This document shows, one piece after another, positions 1 through 5,377 of a stretch of 6,160 nucleotides of DNA. This DNA is from an uncultured Opitutia bacterium. Lineage in GTDB: Bacteria; Verrucomicrobiota; Verrucomicrobiia; Opitutales; UBA953. Location of the stretch: the NCBI GenBank assembly GCA_903921665.1, contig CAIXQT010000347.1, positions 1 through 6,160 on the forward strand, read 5' to 3'. The position numbers and the translations under genes were made by a program. Below the pieces are notes generated by a model, which worked only from the letters and a program-made list of their open reading frames with translations, had not been told where the DNA came from and made no database searches. Numbering within the stretch: the stretch's first letter is position 1; each line of letters begins with the position of its first letter.

Positions 1-1
1 G

Positions 2-460
2 AAGCTCGCGTTCATCGGCGACGGCAAAGAGAAGGAGCGCCTCGCCGCTCGCGCCGCCGAGCTCGGCCTGACCAATTGCCTCTTCTTCGCGCCGGTGCCC
101 AAGGCCGAGCTCGGGCCGATCACCGCTTCCCTGGACTGCGGGCTGATGGTGTTGAAGAACGTCCCGGCGTTCTATCGGGGCACGTCGCCGAACAAATTCT
201 TCGACTACCTCGCCGCCGGGATTCCGGTCGTGAACAACTACCCCGGCTGGCTCGCCGACCTCATCGGCGAAAACCGCTGCGGGATCGTCGTCGCTCCGGG
301 GAATGCCTCCGCCTTCGCCGATGCGCTGCAATCTCTCGCCGCCGATCCGGCCGGCCGTCGCGCCATGGGCGCGGCTGGCCGCGCGCTCGCCGAACGTGAG
401 TTCGCCCGCCCGCTCCTCGCCGCCGAATTCGTACGTACGCTCGAAACCTACGCACCCTGA
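2..460 (+). CDS. GT4-type glycosyltransferase, C-terminal fragment (WbuB-like)
   Basis: The open frame runs in from the left edge, so the start and the N-terminal acceptor domain are missing; 152 residues remain. They begin with a GDG-containing strand (fragment residues 5-8, IGDGKEKERL), as in the donor-binding domain of GT-B enzymes. The best signature is GTSPNKFFDYLAAG at fragment residues 60-73, followed by PVV and a YPGW segment. This is the nucleotide-sugar binding region typical of GT4 enzymes of the WbuB/WcaI kind, which transfer sugars such as N-acetylfucosamine to lipid-linked O-antigen intermediates in the cytoplasm. The donor and acceptor cannot be read from the fragment. The stop is 2 nt before the carrier protein start, so the two are probably co-transcribed. 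The glycosyltransferase assignment is firm; the WbuB-like subgroup is recalled from motif similarity and is less certain. Confidence 0.88.
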   Translation, partial: KLAFIGDGKEKERLAARAAELGLTNCLFFAPVPKAELGPITASLDCGLMVLKNVPAFYRGTSPNKFFDYLAAGIPVVNNYPGWLADLIGENRCGIVVAPGNASAFADALQSLAADPAGRRAMGAAGRALAEREFARPLLAAEFVRTLETYAP

Positions 461-462
461 CC

Positions 463-759
463 ATGCTCACCCGCGAACAAGCCCTCGCCCTCGTGCTCCG
501 ACGCCTTGCCCTGCTGGGCAAAGAGCTCGGTAAGCCGGCGCTCGAACAGGCCGATGAGCAGACCCGGCTCTTCGGCGAAGCCGCCGCCTTGGATAGCATC
601 GGCCTCGTGACGCTCATCGCCGACCTCGAGGAGGATATCCGCGTCGCCACCGGCAAGACCGTCTTCCTCGCCGACGAAAAAGCCATGAGCCGCCTCACCT
701 CTCCGTTTCGCCGTACCGGTCTGCTGGCGGAGTACGTGGTCGAGATTGTCGGAAGATAG
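463..759 (+). CDS. Acyl carrier protein
   Basis: This 98-residue protein has the carrier-protein signature LDSIGLV at residues 43-49. Ser45 (codon 595-597) is the expected 4'-phosphopantetheine attachment site, and it is followed by an acidic helix (DLEEDI, 54-59) typical of the surface that partner enzymes recognise. Family knowledge: such proteins carry acyl groups as thioesters in the cytoplasm. The C-terminal segment (ADEKAMSRLTSPFR, about 70-83) recalls small carrier proteins found in O-antigen loci rather than the housekeeping fatty-acid ACP, but that is from memory. It starts 2 nt after the glycosyltransferase stop and has no obvious Shine-Dalgarno, suggesting translational coupling. 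With the reductase and AMP ligase downstream it forms an acyl-loading cassette; the acyl group is unknown. A DltC-like role is an alternative, but no DltB/DltD partners are visible. Confidence 0.87.
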   Translation: MLTREQALALVLRRLALLGKELGKPALEQADEQTRLFGEAAALDSIGLVTLIADLEEDIRVATGKTVFLADEKAMSRLTSPFRRTGLLAEYVVEIVGR

Positions 760-778
760 CAGTGCGAATTTGCACTGC
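759..778. promoter_or_regulatory. Near-perfect palindrome (hairpin or protein-binding site) at the ACP stop codon
   Basis: GCAGTGC (759-765) and GCACTGC (772-778) are exact reverse complements around a 6-nt centre, GAATTT. Allowing one G-T pair, the symmetry extends through the centre to 10 bp per arm. The first base overlaps the last base of the ACP stop codon. As RNA it could form a 7-bp stem. It is followed only by CCTTTAG, not a real U-tract, so it makes a poor classical terminator. It could instead be an mRNA-stability hairpin, an attenuator, or an operator for a dimeric regulator. It sits in the only sizeable gap in the window. Confidence 0.5.
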
Positions 779-809
779 CTTTAGTCCAGTCCGCTGCCTC
801 TCCCCTTGT

Positions 810-825
810 CCACGTGCCCACGTGC
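810..825. repeat. Tandem 8-bp repeat CCACGTGC x2
   Basis: CCACGTGC occurs twice back to back, giving two CACGTG palindromes (811-816 and 819-824) 8 bp apart. The repeat lies 23 nt upstream of the reductase start in a pyrimidine-rich, non-coding gap (760-847). Possible roles are a cis-regulatory site or simple slippage duplication. No matching -10/-35 elements are evident, so a promoter is not claimed. Confidence 0.4.
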
Positions 826-847
826 CAGCTTGCCCCCTAACCTAAAA

Positions 848-1537
848 ATGCCCTCCACCGCTCTCATCACCGGTTCCTCCCGTGGCCTCGGCTTGGCTTT
901 GGCCGAGCGCCTGCTGGCCGATGGCTGGACGGTCCATGGTTTCGCGCGCGGCCCGCAGACGCTCGCGCACGCCCGCTTCCGCGCCCATGTCGTCGACGTC
1001 GCCGATGAAGCTGCGGTACGCACCGCCATCGCCGCCATCGCCGCCGAGGGGCGAATCGACCTGCTCGTGAACAATGCCGGCACGGCCTCACTGAATTCCG
1101 TCCTACTCACCCCGGGCGAGGTCGCCGCCACGCTGATGCGCGTCAATTACCTCGGCGCGTTCCACTGTCTCCAGGCCGCGGGCAAGGCGATGGTTCGCCA
1201 GCGCTCCGGCCTGATCCTCAACCTCACCACCGTCGCGGTGCCGCTCAGGCTGGATGGGGAGGCTGCTTATGTCGCCAGCAAGGCCGCCGTCGAAGCCCTC
1301 ACCCAGGTCGCCGCCGCCGAGCTCGCTCCGCAAGGCGTCCGGGTCCTCGCCGCCGGCTTCGGTCCGGTGGACACGGCGCTCACCCGCGCGGTCCCGCGCG
1401 GCAAGCTCGCGGAAATCAACGAGCGGATCGGTCGGCCGCAGGGCACGACGATCCCGCAGGCCGTCGACTTCCTCGTCGCTCTGATCGGCGACGCCTCCGT
1501 GCCGTCCGGCTCCATCCGTTACCTCGCTTCTCTTTAA
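848..1537 (+). CDS. Short-chain dehydrogenase/reductase (SDR)
   Basis: This is a classical SDR of 229 residues. It has the dinucleotide-binding TGSSRGLG at 8-15, the adenine-pocket Asp50-Val51, NNAG at 75-78, the catalytic Asn100 and the YVASK catalytic motif (Tyr141, Lys145). A GPVDT segment follows, equivalent to the family PGPVDT. Arg34 just after the second strand hints at NADPH preference. The catalytic Ser position, 13 residues before Tyr141, is Thr128. I chose ATG 848 over a TTG at 806 because it puts the Rossmann motif at the usual distance from the N-terminus; neither has a clear Shine-Dalgarno. The stop abuts the ligase start with no spacer. Between a carrier protein and an acyl ligase, a ketoreductase acting on a carrier-bound 3-oxoacyl group (FabG-like) is plausible, but a sugar or other keto substrate cannot be excluded. 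Confidence 0.88.
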   Translation: MPSTALITGSSRGLGLALAERLLADGWTVHGFARGPQTLAHARFRAHVVDVADEAAVRTAIAAIAAEGRIDLLVNNAGTASLNSVLLTPGEVAATLMRVNYLGAFHCLQAAGKAMVRQRSGLILNLTTVAVPLRLDGEAAYVASKAAVEALTQVAAAELAPQGVRVLAAGFGPVDTALTRAVPRGKLAEINERIGRPQGTTIPQAVDFLVALIGDASVPSGSIRYLASL

Positions 1538-2881
1538 GTGTCCTCCTGGTTGCTCGATCGAATCCTTGGCTTCGCCGCCAAGCCCGCCTTCGCCGGCGAA
1601 AGCGGAGTCGTGACCTATGGGGAGCTGCATGCCCTCGTCGTTAAGGCCCGTGCCGCGCTCGCCCAGTTGCGGCTCGATCGTCCGACGGCCTTCGGTCTGG
1701 TCGGCGAACATGGACCGGCCTCCACGGCTTGGTTGCTCGTGCTCGCGGAGGCCGGTCATTACGTCGCGCCATTGTCCGGCAATCCCGCCGAGCACCCCGC
1801 GAAGCTCGCGGTCATCCACGCCCAATGGGTCGTCGTGGTCGAAGGGCTGGAATGGAAGCTTCTCCCGCGCGTCGATGAGCCTTCGAACCATCCGCTCTTC
1901 GCCCAGCTACGCGAGCAGGGAGCCCCGGGACTCATCCTGTTCTCCAGCGGGACCAGCGGCGTGCCGAAGGCGATGGTCCAGGATTTCGGAAAATTACTGG
2001 CGTCCTACGCATCACGTCGGGCGAGCGACCTCTCGATGCTGGCGCTCCTCGGCTTCGACCACATCGGCGGACTGAACACGCTTTTCAACACGCTGGCTGG
2101 GGGCGCGCTGCTGGCCGTCCCCGCTTCACGCGCACCGGCTGATGTCGCCGCGACGATCGCCCGTCACCGCGTCGCCATCCTGCCCGCCTCACCGACGTTC
2201 CTGAACCTGCTCCTTGCCGCGGGCGTGACCGCCAAGCTCGCTTCGCTACGCGTGATTACCTACGGGGCCGAGCCGATGCCGGAAGCATTGCTGGCAAGGC
2301 TCAAGGCTACCTTCCCCCGTGCGCGCCTCATCCAGACCTTTGGCACGAGCGAAACCGGCATCACCCGCACGGAGAGCCCTGAGGCGGGCTCCACTTTCCT
2401 CCGCTTCGAGGACCCTAACCTGGAATGGAAGGTCATCGACGATGAGCTCTGGTTGCGCAGTCGCACGCAGATCGCCGGCTACCTCAACGCGAGCAACGAG
2501 CGTTTCACGGCGGACGGCTGGTTCCGGACCGGCGACAAGGTGGAGCAGGGGCCAGACGGCACGCTTCGGATCCTCGGCCGGATGGGCGAGATGATCAACG
2601 TCGGCGGCGAGAAGCTCATGCCGGCCGAAGTCGAAGCCGTCGTCTTGGGCGTCGCTGGTGTCGCCGATTGCCGCGTCCGCGGCGAACCGCACGCGCTCAC
2701 CGGCCAGACCGTCGTCGTCGACGTCGTTTCGACGCAGGCCGATCAGGAAGCCTTGCGCTCCGGGATCCGCACCGCCTGCCGTGAGCGCCTTGCCCGCCAC
2801 AAAGTCCCCACCCGCGTCACCTTCGTTCCTTCCGTCAGCGGCGAACGCCTCAAGAAGCTCCGCTCGGAGCCTGCCCGATGA
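1538..2881 (+). CDS. AMP-forming acyl ligase (ANL superfamily), compact
   Basis: This 447-residue protein has the ANL adenylation motifs in order: phosphate loop SSGTSGVPK (136-144), YGAEPMPE (242-249), FGTSET (268-273), RTGD (330-333), and the hinge/A8 region GRMGEMINVGGEK (347-359). Members activate a carboxylic acid with ATP to an acyl-AMP and then transfer it to a thiol; here the adjacent carrier protein is the natural acceptor. The N-terminal domain is short against the usual 500-550 residues. Two consensus residues differ: Gly350 replaces the usual hinge Asp/Lys, and Glu436 (VSGERLKK) sits where the A10 catalytic Lys of the SGK motif is expected, with lysines at 439-440 instead. The start is GTG directly after the reductase TAA. 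The stop overlaps the next gene as ATGA, consistent with coupled translation. Ligase identity is firm; substrate is unknown and full activity is uncertain. Confidence 0.88.
   Translation: MSSWLLDRILGFAAKPAFAGESGVVTYGELHALVVKARAALAQLRLDRPTAFGLVGEHGPASTAWLLVLAEAGHYVAPLSGNPAEHPAKLAVIHAQWVVVVEGLEWKLLPRVDEPSNHPLFAQLREQGAPGLILFSSGTSGVPKAMVQDFGKLLASYASRRASDLSMLALLGFDHIGGLNTLFNTLAGGALLAVPASRAPADVAATIARHRVAILPASPTFLNLLLAAGVTAKLASLRVITYGAEPMPEALLARLKATFPRARLIQTFGTSETGITRTESPEAGSTFLRFEDPNLEWKVIDDELWLRSRTQIAGYLNASNERFTADGWFRTGDKVEQGPDGTLRILGRMGEMINVGGEKLMPAEVEAVVLGVAGVADCRVRGEPHALTGQTVVVDVVSTQADQEALRSGIRTACRERLARHKVPTRVTFVPSVSGERLKKLRSEPAR
2866..2869 (+). promoter_or_regulatory. Shine-Dalgarno-like GGAG for the polymerase gene
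   Basis: GGAG lies 8 nt before ATG 2878, within the end of the ligase gene. It is the only well-placed SD-like site found before a start in this window. It supports the 4-nt ATGA overlap as the true start of the membrane protein. Confidence 0.45.
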
Positions 2882-4212
2882 ATTCCCTCATCCCTTACCT
2901 TGTCGTCGACCTTTGCTTGGTGATCGGACTCAGCCTGCTGCTGGTCCGGCGCCTCAGTTTCTGGCATCCGGCGACCGTCTACCTCGTCTTCCATTTCTAC
3001 AGCTTCACCTGGCGTGCCATCGGCCTCGTGAATGGCGCGCCGCCGATGTATGCGCAGAATCGCGCCGCCGACATCATCACGGCTCCGGAGTATGAGCGGG
3101 CCTTGCTGTGGGCCGACGTCGGCCTGCTCGCCTTCTGCGTCGCCGCCTACTGGGCGCACCTGCGCTTCGATCCGTCGAGCCATCGTCCGATCGTGCGCCG
3201 GACGCTTTCGCCGCGTATCATCACGGCGGTCTGCTGCGTCGCCTTGCCCGTCGGAATCTGGGCCTTGTATGCCGCGAAGTCCGATGTCTACCTCAGCAAC
3301 GTCGTCGCCACGAGCGGCTATTTCCAGACGCTGACGATGTGGCCGTTCGGTTGCATGGCGATGTTGGTCTTCGCCTATGGCTTCCGCTGGTATTCCGTGC
3401 TGGGAATCATCGCTTACCTGGGCGTCGTCTCCCTGCAGGGGTATCACCGCTTCATGGTGCTTTTCCCGCTCATCTTCTTCTCGGCCTACTTCCTGCAATC
3501 CCGCCGCCGCCTTTGGCCGACCTGGCCGATCATCCTTTTGGGTTTCGTCACGGCGATGATCTTCCCGCGCCTGAAATACATCGGGCAGGCTTACCAGAAC
3601 GGCGATACATCTGAGGCCATCAGCCTCCTCGTCGAATCGTTCGTGGAGCGGAAGTCCTACGAGGAGGTCAGCTATGGCGAAGACTTCTTCGACCAGTATG
3701 CTGGCGGCCTGACGATGACGGATGAGGCCGGGAAATTCTATTTCGGCTCGACCTACCTTGCGATCGTCACCCTGCCGGTACCGCGTGCGATCTGGCCCGA
3801 CAAGCCGGGCTTGGCGGATCACGTGCATGATATCTCCACCTCGCGCCGCCAATACGACGTCGAGGGCCGCATCCTGACCTATCTCGGCGAAGCCTACTTG
3901 AACTTCGGCTACCTCGGGATGGTGGTCATCCCGGCCATGCTGGGCTTCTTGCTGACCGGTTGGTGTATGCGGGCGACTTCCGGCCCGCTGCGTCGCTTCG
4001 ACCGCTACCTGTACGTCGTCTTCTTCATCGCGTTCATCCAGCTCTACCGCGACGGCCTTTTGTCCCTCTTGGTCTTCACCGTCGTCCACAATATCCCGAT
4101 GGCCGTGGTCTGGTTCCTGCATCTCATCCCGGGCCTGGCACCCAAGGTCTTGGATCTGCCGCCGGCCGATCCGCGCGCCCAGGATGACGGCGCCATCACG
4201 GTGCTCCGCTGA
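2878..4212 (+). CDS. wzy: Probable Wzy-type O-antigen/polysaccharide polymerase
   Basis: This 444-residue integral membrane protein has about 10-12 hydrophobic segments by eye (roughly 4-23, 30-50, 77-95, 113-132, 155-168, 173-186, 190-206, 215-230, 292-302, 340-361, 377-390 and 392-417). A long polar loop lies at about 231-290. The loop edge carries LPVPRAIWPDKP (299-310), and GEAYLNFGYLG (337-347) starts a later helix. Both resemble conserved segments I associate with O-antigen polymerases, which join lipid-linked repeat units on the periplasmic side of the inner membrane. Wzy proteins diverge strongly in sequence, so the call rests on topology, these segments and the neighbours. It overlaps the ligase stop by ATGA and ends 4 nt before the next glycosyltransferase. 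A ligase of the WaaL type is an alternative, but the motif pattern and central locus position favour a polymerase. The symbol denotes function class only. Confidence 0.75.
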   Translation: MNSLIPYLVVDLCLVIGLSLLLVRRLSFWHPATVYLVFHFYSFTWRAIGLVNGAPPMYAQNRAADIITAPEYERALLWADVGLLAFCVAAYWAHLRFDPSSHRPIVRRTLSPRIITAVCCVALPVGIWALYAAKSDVYLSNVVATSGYFQTLTMWPFGCMAMLVFAYGFRWYSVLGIIAYLGVVSLQGYHRFMVLFPLIFFSAYFLQSRRRLWPTWPIILLGFVTAMIFPRLKYIGQAYQNGDTSEAISLLVESFVERKSYEEVSYGEDFFDQYAGGLTMTDEAGKFYFGSTYLAIVTLPVPRAIWPDKPGLADHVHDISTSRRQYDVEGRILTYLGEAYLNFGYLGMVVIPAMLGFLLTGWCMRATSGPLRRFDRYLYVVFFIAFIQLYRDGLLSLLVFTVVHNIPMAVVWFLHLIPGLAPKVLDLPPADPRAQDDGAITVLR

Positions 4213-4216
4213 GCTG

Positions 4217-5374
4217 ATGACCGCGATTCGTCACATCGTCTACGAATGCGTGCCCGGCGCCTATGCCGGAGGCGTGCAGAAGATGGTGTATGAGCTCGCT
4301 TCCGCTCAGCGCCAGCTCGGTGCCGACGTCGAGGTCTGGGCGCCGGACGCGATCCGCGCGGGTTCGACCGAAGATTTCGACGGCCTGCCGATCCGCTATT
4401 TCATGCCGGGCGTCGGATTAGGTTTGGCGCAATCTTATCGTCTCGAGCAGGCCATCGCGGAGCTGCCGCGAGTCTCGATCCTGCATGCGCATGCCACGTA
4501 TCATCCGCTCAATCTTCAGGTCGGCCGGGCCGCTCGTCGCTGCGGACACCGGACTTTCTATCATCCGCATGGGGCCTTGTCGCCGGTCTGGCTTCGCGGG
4601 TGGGGCTGGAAGGCGTTGAAGAAGCGCTTTTACATCGCCGCCTTCGAGAGACCTAACCTCAACGCCGCCGCCGGCCTCTTCGCCCTCACCGAAGCGGAGC
4701 GTCGTGACTTGACCGAACTCGGCGTGACCGCGCCTACCCATGTCGTCCCGAATGGCATCGCACCGTTTGTCGTCGGAGATGATGCCGCCGCTCGTGCATT
4801 CCGCGGGAAGCACGCCATCCCCGAAGGCGCCCGCATCATGCTTTTCGTCGGTCGCATCGTGGCGCTCAAGCGTATCGAGGACATCGCCGAAGTGCTGGCT
4901 CGGCTTCGACTCAGCCACCCAGACCTGCATCTGGTCATCGCTGGCGACCTTGGAACGGCGCCGGCTTATGTGGCCCGGTTGCGCGAGCAGTTTACGGCCT
5001 CGGGCATCGCGGACCGAGTCCGGTGGGTGGGCTTTCTCGACGAGCAGGCGAAGCCGGCGGCCTATGCGGCCGCCCAGGTGTTCGTCCATGCGTCCGAGTC
5101 CGAAGGCATGGCCATCGCGATCCTTGAGGCGATGTCCGCCGGCGTTCCGGTCGTGGCGTCGCGCCAGTGTCACATGTCTGCCGCCGCGGAGGCCGGCGCG
5201 CTCAAGCAGTGCGAGCAGGGAGCTGTCGCATTGGCTGAGGCTATCGCGGAGGTGCTTGTTGCTCCGGCCGCTTTAGGCGCCCGCGGTCAGGCCTATGTGC
5301 GTCGCGTTCACGCCTGGTCGGCGATCGCCGCGGAAACTTTGAAGATCTATGCGAGGGGGGCTTCGCGCGCCTAA
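4217..5374 (+). CDS. GT4-family glycosyltransferase
   Basis: This is a complete GT-B fold retaining glycosyltransferase of 385 residues. The N-terminal domain has an early GGVQKMVYELA segment (18-29), the usual glycine-rich acceptor-side loop, and HPHG at 116-119. The C-terminal donor domain begins after VPNGI (177-181). It includes FVGRIVALK (210-218), whose Arg213 and Lys218 match the diphosphate-binding residues. The EX7E motif follows, with Glu296 and Glu304 in ESEGMAIAILE, then AMSAGVPVVAS. These show a cytoplasmic sugar-nucleotide-dependent transferase; donor, acceptor and linkage are not readable. I chose ATG 4217, 4 nt after the polymerase stop, because the first beta-strand (IRHIVYEC) follows at once. 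An in-frame ATG at 4184 would add 11 residues and overlap the polymerase by 29 nt. The stop is 3 nt before the amidotransferase start. Confidence 0.93.
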   Translation: MTAIRHIVYECVPGAYAGGVQKMVYELASAQRQLGADVEVWAPDAIRAGSTEDFDGLPIRYFMPGVGLGLAQSYRLEQAIAELPRVSILHAHATYHPLNLQVGRAARRCGHRTFYHPHGALSPVWLRGWGWKALKKRFYIAAFERPNLNAAAGLFALTEAERRDLTELGVTAPTHVVPNGIAPFVVGDDAAARAFRGKHAIPEGARIMLFVGRIVALKRIEDIAEVLARLRLSHPDLHLVIAGDLGTAPAYVARLREQFTASGIADRVRWVGFLDEQAKPAAYAAAQVFVHASESEGMAIAILEAMSAGVPVVASRQCHMSAAAEAGALKQCEQGAVALAEAIAEVLVAPAALGARGQAYVRRVHAWSAIAAETLKIYARGASRA

Positions 5375-5377
5375 GCC

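Noticed and set aside
759..785. Classical rho-independent terminator after the ACP gene
   Set aside because: The stem is good, but only TTT within CCTTTAG follows, with no U-tract, and downstream genes appear to belong to the same pathway.
806..847. TTG-initiated 14-residue N-terminal extension of the SDR
   Set aside because: It would place the TGxxxGxG motif unusually far from the N-terminus and runs through the tandem repeat; ATG 848 fits the family better.
1023..1049. Short GCCATCGCC-like repeats
   Set aside because: They encode an Ala-Ile-rich helix (AIAAIAAE) of the SDR and reflect codon bias rather than a separate element.
1103..1891. 262-residue antisense open frame across the SDR and ligase genes
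   Set aside because: It lies opposite two genes with intact catalytic motifs and shows no recognisable domain; open antisense frames are common in GC-rich coding DNA.
2705..2731. GTC-rich run with local palindromes
   Set aside because: It encodes a Val-Asp-rich beta-strand of the ligase C-terminal domain; codon bias explains it.
2743..4122. 459-residue antisense open frame opposite the polymerase gene
   Set aside because: Its translation is a charged, low-complexity mix rich in Asp, Glu, Arg and Gln with no motifs, as expected for the reverse of a GC-rich gene, and the + strand has a convincing membrane protein.
4184..4216. Upstream ATG for the second glycosyltransferase
   Set aside because: It adds 11 residues ahead of the first beta-strand and requires a 29-nt overlap with the polymerase gene; ATG 4217 gives a natural start.
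4418..5173. 251-residue antisense open frame opposite the second glycosyltransferase
   Set aside because: No domain or start signal, and it mirrors a complete GT4 gene.
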